Assembly (NCBI GenBank): GCA_963777595.1
Contig: CAVZRE010000044.1
Location: 186,001 to 250,000, forward strand
Length of the DNA: 64,000 bases
Origin: CAVVFX01 sp963777595
Lineage (GTDB): Bacteria; Acidobacteriota; Terriglobia; Bryobacterales; Bryobacteraceae
Direction: 5' to 3'
The translations under genes were made by a program, and so were the position numbers. The notes beneath the pieces are model-generated. The model saw nothing but the letters and a program-made list of their open reading frames with translations. It was not told the origin of the DNA and did no database searches. Of the stretch, positions 37,505-46,386 are shown piece after piece (the first letter of the stretch is position 1; each line of letters begins with the position of its first letter).

Positions 37505-38260
37505 TCAGTCTGTGCTTTTGCGCTTACTGCGCCTTAATGGATCGGCTGGCTGATACTTTAGTTCGGCAGATAAAATTTCCACCAGCCGCTCCAGCACCTT
37601 GGCGCGAGCCCAGTATTTATCATTGCCCTCGACCAGGCACCAGGGCGATGACCGCGTACTCGTCTTCACCAGCATCTCTTCCACAGCTTCTTCGTACGCG
37701 CCCCACTTCTCCCGGTTGCGCCAGTCCTCGTCGGTCAGCTTCCATTCTTTGTACCCGATAGCTTTGCGCTCTTCAAACCGTCGCAACTGTTCTTCGCGCG
37801 AAATATGGACCCAGTATTTCGCCAGGATTACGCCGTAATCACGTAGCTGCCTTTCGAATGAGTTGATCTCTTTAAAGCCCCGCTTCCACTCGGCATTCTT
37901 GGCAAAACCCTCCACCCGCTCGACCAGCACGCGGCCGTACCACGACCGGTCGAAAATCGCAATCTGACCTCGCTCCGGCAGCCGTCTCCAGAAGCGATAG
38001 AGATAATGGCGCGTCTTGTCTTCGCCTTGCGGAGCGCTGATCGGATACACCACGTACCCGCGCGGATCGAGTTTCTCGGTGATGCGCTTGATTGCCCCGC
38101 CCTTCCCCGCGGCATCCCAGCCCTCGAAGGCAATCACCACCGGACGCTTTTGTAGATAAACCTGGTAGCCCAGTTCGCGTAACTGAATCTGCCGCCGGGT
38201 AACTTCCTGCACATAAGTCTCGCGGTCCATGGCGAGATCCAGGTTGACGGTTTCCAGCAT
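37505..38260 (-). CDS. ppk2: Polyphosphate kinase 2 family protein (downstream copy)
   Basis: A 251-residue PPK2 enzyme that transfers phosphate between inorganic polyphosphate and nucleotides. It has the Walker A loop FEGWDAAGKGGAIKRITEKL with DPRG, a lid and Walker B element IFDRSWYGRVLVERVEG, HISREEQLRRFEERKAIG and the Y-x2-A-x2-EML/T-S-T-x2-PW region near the C-terminus. The family includes enzymes that phosphorylate AMP, ADP or both; the subgroup cannot be decided from these motifs alone. ATG 38258-38260 overlaps the TAA stop of the upstream PPK2 gene by one base, so the pair is coupled. Confidence 0.93.
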   Translation of the reverse strand: MLETVNLDLAMDRETYVQEVTRRQIQLRELGYQVYLQKRPVVIAFEGWDAAGKGGAIKRITEKLDPRGYVVYPISAPQGEDKTRHYLYRFWRRLPERGQIAIFDRSWYGRVLVERVEGFAKNAEWKRGFKEINSFERQLRDYGVILAKYWVHISREEQLRRFEERKAIGYKEWKLTDEDWRNREKWGAYEEAVEEMLVKTSTRSSPWCLVEGNDKYWARAKVLERLVEILSAELKYQPADPLRRSKRKSTD

Positions 38261-39060
38261 TACTGGGCTCCTTTACTGAGCGACTCCATCGCCTCTCGCA
38301 GATCCGCATCTTTGAGAGAGGCCCCGGCCGCGGCCATGCGCGGAGGCGCATTGGCGCCGAGTCGCGTCTCCATCGCGGCGATGACGGTTTCAAAGACTTT
38401 CTGCCGCGCATACCATTTCGACGTCGCTTCGACGATAGTCCAAGGCGCGTATTCTGACTCCGTGAGTTCCAGCATGTCCTCAAACGCGACATGATAATCA
38501 TCATATTTCTTGTGGCGCGCCCAGTCGGCGGTGGTCACGCGCCATGCTTCCAGAGGATCTTTTTGAATGGCCTGAAAGCGCTCTTTCTGCTCTTTCTTGC
38601 TGATATGCAGGAAGAACTTCAGGATAGTGGCGCCATCGTCGGCCAGCATACGCTCGAACTCTACGATGTCGCGGTAGGCTTGCCGCCACGCCTTCTCCGG
38701 CACGGTGCACTCGACGCGTTCTTCGAGCACGCGGCCGTACCAGCTGTGATCGAAGATGACCATCTCGCCGCGGTTGGGGACCTTCAGCCAGAATCGCCAG
38801 AGCCAGGGACGCTGCAGTTCATAGGTGCGGGGCGCCGTGATGGGATACAGCTTGAAGCCGCGCGGGTCGAGCCGTTGTGTCAGCGCCGAGATCGTAGTTC
38901 CCTTCCCCGACGCATCCCATCCTTCGAACAGGATAACGGTAGGTACGCCTTGGTCCCAGCATGCCTTCTCGAGATCATACAGACGGCCCTGCAGCGTCGG
39001 CAGGATGCGCTTGTATTCTTCGCGTGGAAGCTTCTTTTTTAGGTTGATATTTTCTAACAT
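38260..39060 (-). CDS. ppk2: Polyphosphate kinase 2 family protein (upstream copy)
   Basis: A 266-residue PPK2 enzyme, the first of a tandem pair. Its Walker A is FEGWDASGKGTTISALTQRL with DPRG; the lid has IFDHSWYGRVLEERVE, where His replaces the Arg of the other copy; then LHISKKEQKERF and TESEYAPWTIVEA. Start ATG 39060 (LENINLKKKL); the open frame upstream to 39144 lies in the repeat-rich intergenic region and does not look like protein. A C-terminal extension of about 30 residues (RMAAAGASLKDADLREAMES) is absent from the partner. The two copies are clearly diverged, suggesting different nucleotide preferences, e.g. AMP to ADP and ADP to ATP, as an inference. Confidence 0.93.
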   Translation of the reverse strand: MLENINLKKKLPREEYKRILPTLQGRLYDLEKACWDQGVPTVILFEGWDASGKGTTISALTQRLDPRGFKLYPITAPRTYELQRPWLWRFWLKVPNRGEMVIFDHSWYGRVLEERVECTVPEKAWRQAYRDIVEFERMLADDGATILKFFLHISKKEQKERFQAIQKDPLEAWRVTTADWARHKKYDDYHVAFEDMLELTESEYAPWTIVEATSKWYARQKVFETVIAAMETRLGANAPPRMAAAGASLKDADLREAMESLSKGAQ

Positions 39061-39149
39061 GGCCCGCGGCTTTGATTCTACAGCGAAGAGTCTCCGGTCT
39101 TGACGAAAATGGAAGGCCGCGTGCCTCAGCACAACGTCGTTCACGAAGA

Positions 39150-39222
39150 TTGCCGGAAGTGCTCAACTGAAAAACAGCTCGCGTGCGGCCACATGCCGAG
39201 CTTACGGCGGCACTTCCGGCAA
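39150..39222. repeat. Intergenic inverted repeat with further partial copies to about 39290
   Basis: In the 264-base gap between ppk2 and the permease, TTGCCGGAAGTGC (39150-39162) has a perfect inverted copy GCACTTCCGGCAA (39210-39222). The motif CCGGAA-TGC-CAACTG occurs near 39154 and again near 39274, and CAACTGA also near 39234. A second small hairpin (CCTGTG...CACAGG) follows at about 39251-39271. No gene is visible in the gap. The arrangement resembles REP-like or other non-autonomous palindromic units, or a complex terminator/attenuator. Confidence 0.6.
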
Positions 39223-39324
39223 CTCTGAGTCATCAACTGAGAGCCGGCGCCTGTGTGAGTCCGGCACAGGTGTCCGGAATGCGCAACTGGAGTCTGCTCT
39301 GAGTAGGCCTTGCGACCCGGCTTG

Positions 39325-41542
39325 TCAGTCGTGGCGCAATTCGGACTCGATGTCGGTCAGCGCTTCAGGCCTCCGGGTGCTACCCAGATCTTTTTCCAGC
39401 CGGCGTAAAGCGACTCCGACAACGTCGCGATGGTGCAAGCGGCGATCCAAACTCATCCTGCAGATCCAGCCATAGATCGTGCAGGCGCTCCAGATCCTCC
39501 GGCCACAGTCGCGGTGGGTGAGGTCCCAGGTTGACGTAGAACGACGGCCGTGCCGTTGGCAAGAATCTCCAGCGAAAATGGATGTCGCGGCTCAGGCAGG
39601 TTCTCCCACGCCAGACCGATTCGCCGGGCAAGTTCCTCGGAATCCATTTTGGGCGAAACACCCGTCGCCAGTCGCGAAGCCTTCAGTTTCGATGCCGTTT
39701 GCACCATCGCATCGAACGGATCGACACCGGGTACCACCAGCAGGTCGACCGTCTTGCCCTCTTTTTCGGCCATCGTAACCACGCGCGAGAACAACTCTCG
39801 TTCGTAGTCGCTGAAAAGCTGGTTGGTAGAAAGTTCATACTCTCCTGCCCCCGAGTGAGATCGGCCGCACCGTCATCACGACGATATCGTGGCGTCGCAG
39901 GTTGGTCTTTTCGAGAACGCTATGCAGATGCTGCATGTTGCTGTAGTCGCGGACCGCAACCAGCACGCAGCCCGGGCGAGCCTGGACCGAGTTCGCGGCG
40001 ATGTCCGCACTCATATCCAGATTGAATTCTTCCAGGCCGGTCTTCTTCTCCTTCATCTTCCGCAGATTCACTTTTTCGGAAATCGTGAAGACGATGAACA
40101 GGAGCACCGTGAAGCCGACGCCATAAATGGTCGCGACTGCTTTGGAGAAGAGGTTCGCGATGGCCACGAAGAACAGAATCATGGTCGTCAGCGAACGAGA
40201 CCGACGGGGATCTCTTTTCCACCGATCATGAAATTCCCGGGTACCTTGTACTCCTGGTCATGCCGGTGATAGCGGAGCACCAGGACGCCCAGCGCTTTCA
40301 GGAAGAAACTCCAGACCACGCCGAACGCATAAGCTTCCCCAAGCGTATACATGTCGCCCATGCTCAGTGCGATGGTGAAGATCTGCAGCAGCGCAATCAG
40401 GTTGATGATCCGGTAGGTGGTGCCGAATTTCTTGTGAGGCTTGCGGAACCAGTCGACCAGCACGCCATCTTCCGCCACGCGATTCATCACGCCATTCGCG
40501 CCGATGATGGCTGTGTTCACGGCGCCGGAGAGAATCAGCACGCCCACTACCACGACGAAAGCCTGAAACAGCAGCTTCAGGAGCTGCGGCCCCGCCAGAT
40601 ACATCGCCAGCCCGCCGAGCAGATTGTCCTGGTACTTATCCCGCACGGCATCCGGAATAATCATCGCCGCAAAAAGCGTAATGACGCCCGTGCAAATCAC
40701 CGCGTAAATGCAAACAATGTTGCCCGTGATCTTCAGATTCTTGAGCTTCGGATACGCAATTTCACGGTACACCTGAGCCAGCGTTTCAAAGCCGCTCATC
40801 GAAAGCAGCGAATGGCCGAAGGCGATGACGATCGCGACCATAGCCATCTGCGGAAAGACTGTGCCTCGAAACCATCCCAGACTCTGTCGTTGAACTGCAG
40901 ATTGCGCAGGACTGGCGCAGGCGGAACCTGCGCTACGCCATGCATCAACAGAGTGAGCGGGCACCAGATCAGGAACATGACCACCATCACGGTGGTGATT
41001 TGCATGATCCGCAGAGCCTTGCCGCTCGATTCATGCATGCCCTTGATGTTTTCCCACCAGAAGTAGACTGTGACGACTACCGCGAAGGAAGCCGCAAAGC
41101 CATTCGTCGGCAGCCGCATTGTTGAGTGGATCAGTTCCGCAACCTGGTTGACCAGGCCGGACAGATATTGCCCGGCGCTCACTACGCTGATAGGGCCGGT
41201 TAGAATGTAATCAAACAGCAGCGAGGAAACCGACAGCCTCGCGACAAAAGGTCCCATCGCGTCCCGCACGACAACGTAAACGCCGCCGCGAACGAACATA
41301 CTGCTGCTTTCCACATACACGGAACGAACTGCGAAACTGAACAACATGACCGCGAGGATGAACCAGGGAGCGCTACGCCCAATAGCGTGCTCCGCAATGC
41401 CGCCGGCATAATATGCGGACGAGGCCAGATCGCTAAGCACAATCGCAGCCGCGCGCCAGAAGGAGATAAATGAGAGAGCGACAGTAGTCGCGACGACAAT
41501 CTTTGCGCCGCTCTGTTGCCGGTCGGTAATCGGAATGGACAT
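39325..41542 (-). pseudogene. APC-superfamily amino-acid permease with C-terminal cytoplasmic domain, five frameshifts
   Basis: A permease of the APC type. The first frame (40796-41542) has LASSAYYAGGIAEHAIG, a typical helix-1 unwound region, then five or six helices. The second (40188-40964) continues with helices IAFGHSLLSMSGFETLAQVY, VVGVLILSGAVNTAIIGANG and NLIALLQIFTIALSMGD. The third (39835-40182) ends the helices and starts a soluble domain (PGCVLVAVRDYSNMQHLHSV), which continues in two more frames as KEGKTVDLLVVPGVDP, NLGPHPPRLWPEDLERLHDL and DVVGVALRRLEKDLGS to a TGA at 39325. Breaks lie near 40885, 40192, 39846 (a run of five C on plus strand), 39543 and 39443. Corrected, it is about 738 residues with a USP-like tail. 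Five breaks could be errors or real decay. Start ATG 41542. Confidence 0.8.
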
Positions 41543-41563
41543 AAGTTATAACGTTAAATCTAC

Positions 41564-41590
41564 GTGGCCAGTGAACAAACTCCTGGCCAC
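41564..41590. promoter_or_regulatory. Operator-like inverted repeat between permease and cca
   Basis: GTGGCCAG (41564-41571) and CTGGCCAC (41583-41590) are perfect 8-bp inverted copies with an 11-base spacer, in the divergent gap between the permease and the CCA-adding enzyme. It is 22 bases from the permease start, so it could be a repressor site or a 5' hairpin in the permease mRNA. A further TTGTGG-17-TATAGT pair (41645-41673) could be a promoter for cca, very close to its start. Confidence 0.4.
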
Positions 41591-41685
41591 TATATTGTAC
41601 TGTTGGGCGGAGGTTCCACGTTTGGCCGGGTGAGAATAAACTTTTTGTGGTGAGGATTCAATCTTTTTATAGTGAAGGTAGCGTG

Positions 41686-42987
41686 ATGACAGCCAAAGAT
41701 TTGTCGACGAGCGTAATTCGGCGCCTGCGGGAACGCGGTTTTCAGGCTTTGCTGGTGGGAGGCTGCGTACGCGACCTGCTGTTGAACCGCGAACCCAAAG
41801 ACTACGATGTCGCAACCGATGCCCACCCGGACCAAATTGTTGCCATCTTTCCCCGCGCCGGTTTAGTTGGCGCCCAGTTCGGCGTCGTGCTGGTGCGCGA
41901 AGAGGATGCCGTCGTCGAGGTCGCCACCTTCCGCAGTGATCTTGCGTACATGGACGGACGGCGTCCCGAAGGGGTCCGGTTCGAAACCAGCCCGCGAGAG
42001 GACGCCCTCCGTCGCGACTTCACCATCAACGGACTGTTCCTCGATCCGCTTTCAGGTCAGCAGTACGATTACGTGGGTGGAGTCGCTGACTTGCGCCAGG
42101 GATTGATCCGCGCGATCGGCGATCCGCTGGTGCGCTTCCAGGAAGACCATTTAAGACTAATTCGAGCGGTGCGGTTCGCGGCCCGTCTTGGATTCACCAT
42201 CGAGCCGTTGACCTTTGCGGCGATCCGGCAACTCTCCCCGTTAATCCAACGTGTGGCGCCCGAACGGGTACGCGATGAACTGCTCCGCATCCTGATCGAA
42301 GGCGGAGCAAGGTATGGCTTCGAATTATTGGACGCCAGCGGTCTCCTAAAAGAAATCCTGCCGGAAGTCTCCGCCATGAAAGGCGTGGAACAACCACCCG
42401 AGTTTCATCCCGAAGGCGACGTCTGGATCCATACCCTGATGATGCTTGAGGGTCTCGAAGCTCCACCCCCGGCGCTGGCGATGGGGGTTCTGCTGCACGA
42501 CGTCGGCAAACCAGCGACCTTTCGGGTGGCCGATCGCATTCGCTTCGATGGTCATGTCGAGGCGGGGGTACGGATAGCCGGCGAGATCCTCGCACGCCTC
42601 AGATTTTCGGGCGATGACACGGACCAGATCCTCGCGCTGATCGAGAACCATATGAAGTTTAAAGATGTAGGGAAAATGCGCGAGAGTACGCTGAAGCGCT
42701 TCCTCCGTCTGCCGCGTTTCGACGAGCACATGGCATTGCACCGGCTCGACTGTTTGAACAGCAACGGACGCCTTGAGACTTGGGAGATGCTGCGTCAGAA
42801 GCTCGCAGCTATGCCGCCGGAAATATTGAAACCGCCTCCTCTCATCACCGGAGACGATTTAATTGCTGCGGGTTTCAAGCCGGGCCCGCGCTTCGGTCAG
42901 GTGCTGGCTGCCGTAGAAGATGCTCAGTTGGAAGGGCGGATTGCAACTAAGGAAGAGGCACTCGCGTTCGCCCGAGCCTCCTTCTGA
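41686..42987 (+). CDS. cca: CCA-adding tRNA nucleotidyltransferase / poly(A) polymerase-type with HD domain
   Basis: A class II nucleotidyltransferase of about 433 residues that completes or repairs tRNA 3'-CCA ends. It has LLVGGCVRDLLLNREPKDYD with the catalytic DxD, TFRSDL, RRPEGVRFE, EDALRRDFTINGL, DHLRLIRAVRFAARLGF and a late HD domain (GVLLHDVGKP and an ENHMKFKDVGKM region). HD-bearing members may also have phosphohydrolase activity on tRNA 2',3'-cyclic phosphate; the HD residues are present. Start ATG 41686 (or adjoining GTG 41683) with GAAGG upstream; the frame extends to 41647 but the extra residues are not expected. Whether it adds CCA alone or is a split A-adding enzyme cannot be told. 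Confidence 0.92.
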   Translation: MTAKDLSTSVIRRLRERGFQALLVGGCVRDLLLNREPKDYDVATDAHPDQIVAIFPRAGLVGAQFGVVLVREEDAVVEVATFRSDLAYMDGRRPEGVRFETSPREDALRRDFTINGLFLDPLSGQQYDYVGGVADLRQGLIRAIGDPLVRFQEDHLRLIRAVRFAARLGFTIEPLTFAAIRQLSPLIQRVAPERVRDELLRILIEGGARYGFELLDASGLLKEILPEVSAMKGVEQPPEFHPEGDVWIHTLMMLEGLEAPPPALAMGVLLHDVGKPATFRVADRIRFDGHVEAGVRIAGEILARLRFSGDDTDQILALIENHMKFKDVGKMRESTLKRFLRLPRFDEHMALHRLDCLNSNGRLETWEMLRQKLAAMPPEILKPPPLITGDDLIAAGFKPGPRFGQVLAAVEDAQLEGRIATKEEALAFARASF

Positions 42988-43017
42988 CCGCTGATCTTAT
43001 GAATCCGCGATGCTTGC

Positions 43018-44025
43018 CTACCCGAATAGAGCCGCCGCCAGTTCAACAGCACTGGCTGCGTCGCCGGCGCGATAGTTGAACCGGCCGCCCAGTTTGCGCG
43101 ACGTTTCGCCTAAAGCCGCTGCATCGCCGTCCATGCCGGAAAAACTGAAGGCGAAATTCTGACGCCGCGAAAGCGCCGGCCATTCGTCGCCTTCGGGGAC
43201 CATCCCGCTCGAGAACCCGACGTACTGAGCCGGTTTCCCGGCAGCTTTACAATCTTCCAGGACCCGTTCCGCTTCGTCCGGCAAAACCGTGTTCTCCAGT
43301 TGCAGCTCCCAGTCGAAAACGCGGCCCAATTTAAGAGGCACACGCGCTCGTGCGACCTGTTCCAACTTGCCCGCAAGGTCACTGCTGTTCGGTAAGATGT
43401 AGCGGCTGTATCCGGCGATACCGGTATCCCCGGTTTCGGCCGTGTACCCATCCCGCCAACCGCTCCTTATCGCCTCCCATAGAATGGTTTCCAGGTCGCC
43501 CGCCACGCAGGCGACATTCAGTCCTAACGGCTTGGCGATCGTCCGGAACTGCTCGAAGACTCCCGGTCGAACGGGCACCGACAAAGACGGTTTCGGGCCT
43601 TGCGCCCTGGGCAGAAACGTCGGGTTCACTTGGCCTGCGTATGTCCAGATACGCTTGTGATCCGCCGGGCCGAACGGCACCGCATTGATCACCGTTTCCT
43701 GCGGTCCGACGCGAAGCCTGCCGATCAGGATCGCTTTCGGGAAAAGGCCGCTCGACGGCGTGGACGAGGGCGCAAACCGCATAAGAAGCGGTTGGGCCTC
43801 AATTCCATCCACGGCCAGGTAAAACGCCTCCGGATGAATCGGATCCCGCTCCAGGGAACCGAAATACGGCTTAATCGTCTCCAGCTTTAGAGCGGACGCC
43901 CGCACTCCCAAACGATTCCGCAGATCTTCCGTCAGGTTTCGCGCACCGCCGTGTTCGAAAAGTAGGCGCGCCAGCGCCCCCGACTCAGAAGTGCGAACGG
44001 GCAGGTCAAAAAGAGAAGGTGTCAC
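43018..44025 (-). CDS. Conserved-looking protein of unknown function
   Basis: A 335-residue cytoplasmic protein I cannot place. It has coding composition throughout, no signal peptide and no membrane segment. Notable stretches are ALARLLFEHGGARNLTEDLR, FYLAVDGIEAQPLLMRFAPS, INAVPFGPADHKRIWTYAGQ, GLNVACVAGDLETILWEAIR, GYTAETGDTGIAGYSRYILP and a C-terminal LGGRFNYRAGDAASAVELAA. The alternating strands and helices suggest an alpha/beta barrel-like enzyme, but no catalytic signature is recognised. It lies alone between cca and galU, on the galU strand, 46 bases upstream of the galU stop region. ATG 44025 is used; no strong ribosome site stands out. Confidence 0.7.
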   Translation of the reverse strand: MTPSLFDLPVRTSESGALARLLFEHGGARNLTEDLRNRLGVRASALKLETIKPYFGSLERDPIHPEAFYLAVDGIEAQPLLMRFAPSSTPSSGLFPKAILIGRLRVGPQETVINAVPFGPADHKRIWTYAGQVNPTFLPRAQGPKPSLSVPVRPGVFEQFRTIAKPLGLNVACVAGDLETILWEAIRSGWRDGYTAETGDTGIAGYSRYILPNSSDLAGKLEQVARARVPLKLGRVFDWELQLENTVLPDEAERVLEDCKAAGKPAQYVGFSSGMVPEGDEWPALSRRQNFAFSFSGMDGDAAALGETSRKLGGRFNYRAGDAASAVELAAALFG

Positions 44026-44071
44026 AATCTTTATGTTGCCACGATTTGCGGCGCGCGACTACAATTGCCCA

Positions 44072-44956
44072 TCACAATTGGAGTGATTTCAGGTAGTTCC
44101 GAAACTCCTCACCTAAATCATGGCGGTGCAATGCGAATTCCACCGTTGCCTTCAGAAACCCGATCTTGTCGCCTGCATCGTAGCGCTTGCCGTCGAAGCG
44201 AAATGCGTAAATCGGACGGCTGCGCAGCATATGCTTCAAAGCGTCAGTCAATTGGATCTCCGACCCGGCGCCCGGTTCGATCTGCGCAATCGAATCGAAA
44301 ATTTCCGGCGTCAATACGTACCGTCCGATAATCGCCAGGTTCGACGGAGCCTTGTCGGGATGAGGCTTCTCCACCAGGTCGCGAATACGATACACGCGGT
44401 CCTTACAGCCATTGTGGGAAATGGGCTCCGCATCCACCACCCCATAAGCCGAGATCATGTCTTTCGGGACTTCCATCACGGCGAGCACAGGTGCGCTGAA
44501 GAATTCGTAGATATCGAGCAACTGGCGAATGCACGGCACATCCGCGTCAATCACGTCATCGGCGAGTACGACGGCGAAGGGTTCCGGCCCGACAAGGTCG
44601 CGCGCACGCATCACGGCATGCCCCAGGCCCAGCGCCTCTTTCTGCCGGATATAGGAAACGTCAATCATGTCGGAAACATTGCGTACGATGGAAAGAAGGT
44701 CCTTCTTGTTACGGGCTTCCAGCATATTTTCGAGTTCGAAGCTCACGTCAAAGTGATCCTCGATCGCGGTTTTGCCGCGCCCCGTCACGATGATAATATT
44801 CTGAATTCCTGAATGGAGTGCTTCTTCAACGCCGTATTGAATAATCGGCTTATCGACAATGGGAAGCATTTCCTTGGGCATGGCTTTTGTCGCCGGGAGG
44901 AAACGCGTTCCGAGTCCTGCTGCGGGGAAGACTGCTTTGCGAACTTTAGCGGGCAT
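44072..44956 (-). CDS. galU: UTP-glucose-1-phosphate uridylyltransferase
   Basis: A 294-residue GalU that makes UDP-glucose from UTP and glucose-1-phosphate for envelope polysaccharides. Motifs in order: KAVFPAAGLGTRFLPATKAM with PKEMLPIVDKPIIQY, IIIVTGRGKTAIEDHFD, SYIRQKEALGLGHAV, FAVVLADDVID, DLVEKPHPDKAPSNLAIIGR with YVL, and FRFDGKRYDAGDKIGFLKAT. Length and order are normal. It provides a second sugar-nucleotide enzyme in this window besides glgC. Confidence 0.96.
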   Translation of the reverse strand: MPAKVRKAVFPAAGLGTRFLPATKAMPKEMLPIVDKPIIQYGVEEALHSGIQNIIIVTGRGKTAIEDHFDVSFELENMLEARNKKDLLSIVRNVSDMIDVSYIRQKEALGLGHAVMRARDLVGPEPFAVVLADDVIDADVPCIRQLLDIYEFFSAPVLAVMEVPKDMISAYGVVDAEPISHNGCKDRVYRIRDLVEKPHPDKAPSNLAIIGRYVLTPEIFDSIAQIEPGAGSEIQLTDALKHMLRSRPIYAFRFDGKRYDAGDKIGFLKATVEFALHRHDLGEEFRNYLKSLQL

Positions 44957-45044
44957 CGCTTCCCAGTGTAATGGGTCCGCTCATCTCGCGTTCCCGGCCT
45001 CGGTAGGATTTGTTACGCATCGATGGGTTCCGCTTCGAAACGCG

Positions 45045-46376
45045 CTAGAGGCGTTCGAGGCGGGTGTCGGAATCTCCAAAACGATCGAGCTTCACGCCCA
45101 TCCGATCCATGATCGAAAGATACAAACTGCACAGCTTGCGATTCCCGTCGCCGGCAGCAAGATAGTTGAGCGAACGTCCGGTCTCGAGCGTCCCTCCTAA
45201 CCCTCCAGCCAGCACCAGCGGCAATCTGGAATTGTCGTGCTTGCGTCCTGCCCACATATTCGAAAGGAACATCAAGCAGGAATTGTCCAGCACCGTGCCA
45301 TCGCCTTCAGGCATGCTGTCCAGCTTGGATGCGAGATAGGCGAGTTGACTCAAATGGAAACGGGAAATGCGTTCGTAACCGTCCGAAAGATTGCTATGCG
45401 ATGCGGAATGATGCCCTTCGCGCACTTCCAGGAAAGGATAGTACAGCGCCGAAAGATCGCGCGCCAGCAGCAGCGTCGCCACGCGAGTCTTGTCCGTTTG
45501 AAATGCGATGGCAATCAGGTCGCACATCAGTTTGGCGTGTTCCCGAAGATCTTCCGGTAGTCCGTTCGCCGGGCGCTCCATCGTGAACAAGGGACGGTTT
45601 CGCTGCTTAGCGACATCGTCCGCGTCGGTTTTGTTCTTCCGCATGCTATCGACGCGCTTTTCCACTTCGCGAACGCTCGTCAGGTATTCGTCCAACTTGC
45701 TTTTATCGGTCGAGCTGATCTTCTGGGTAAGAGCTTCAGCGCGATCCTTTACCCGGTCAAGAATGCTGGCGTTCAGCGCACTACCGCGATTTTCAAACAG
45801 ATTGTCGAACGCGAGCGACGGATACACTTCTACCGGGACCGGCGAATCGGGCGTCTGCCACGAGATATGCGAACTGTAAGCCATCGAGAAGTTGGTCTCG
45901 TGGTAGCCCGTCATGGGAAGTTCGCAGGCTAGAACAATGCTGGATTGCGGTGTGTCCTCTCCGACGCGGTTGGCGATCATCTGGTCGACGGTGATGCCCG
46001 CCTTAATAATCGCGCCTTTCTGGATGGTCGCGCCGGACAACAAACCTCCTGTCTCGGCCGGATGAATTCCCATCCCCGTCGATGGCTTGTTGAACAGCCC
46101 GTCGATCACGTTGATCTTTTGTTTCAAGGGCTCCAGACACGACAACGTCTTGCTGAGCTTCATGTCCGCGCCCGACCCTTCGGCGCTCCAATGATCCTCA
46201 TTGATGCCATTGCCCATGAACAGCACACCAAAGCGTTTGGGGAAGGTCGCCGGCGATGCCGTGCCGGCGAAAGCGGAGAGAGACTCGAGCCACGGCAATG
46301 CCATTGTGACTCCGGCTCCGCGGAGAACCGTACGGCGGGAGATTCCTTGGGCGCGTGACTGTGTTCGCTCGGGCAT
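45045..46376 (-). CDS. DUF1552 domain protein, Tat-exported (first copy)
   Basis: A 443-residue DUF1552 protein. The twin-arginine leader is ISRRTVLRGAGVTMALPWLE. Family features: FGVLFMGNGINEDHW near residue 50, LKQKINVIDGL, HPAETGGLLSGA, GITVDQMIANRVGEDTPQSS, the helical HLSQLAYLASKLDSMPEGDG and VLDNSCLMFLSNMWAGRKHD followed by LPLVLAGG. DUF1552 is fused or paired with DUF1592-type cytochrome-domain proteins in Planctomycetota and Acidobacteriota, and its core is related to the alkaline-phosphatase/sulfatase-like DUF1501 group. The reaction is unknown. It follows the DUF1592 gene by 10 bases (ribosome site AAAGAG), so the two are one operon. Confidence 0.92.
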   Translation of the reverse strand: MPERTQSRAQGISRRTVLRGAGVTMALPWLESLSAFAGTASPATFPKRFGVLFMGNGINEDHWSAEGSGADMKLSKTLSCLEPLKQKINVIDGLFNKPSTGMGIHPAETGGLLSGATIQKGAIIKAGITVDQMIANRVGEDTPQSSIVLACELPMTGYHETNFSMAYSSHISWQTPDSPVPVEVYPSLAFDNLFENRGSALNASILDRVKDRAEALTQKISSTDKSKLDEYLTSVREVEKRVDSMRKNKTDADDVAKQRNRPLFTMERPANGLPEDLREHAKLMCDLIAIAFQTDKTRVATLLLARDLSALYYPFLEVREGHHSASHSNLSDGYERISRFHLSQLAYLASKLDSMPEGDGTVLDNSCLMFLSNMWAGRKHDNSRLPLVLAGGLGGTLETGRSLNYLAAGDGNRKLCSLYLSIMDRMGVKLDRFGDSDTRLERL

Positions 46377-46386
46377 GCTCTTTATC

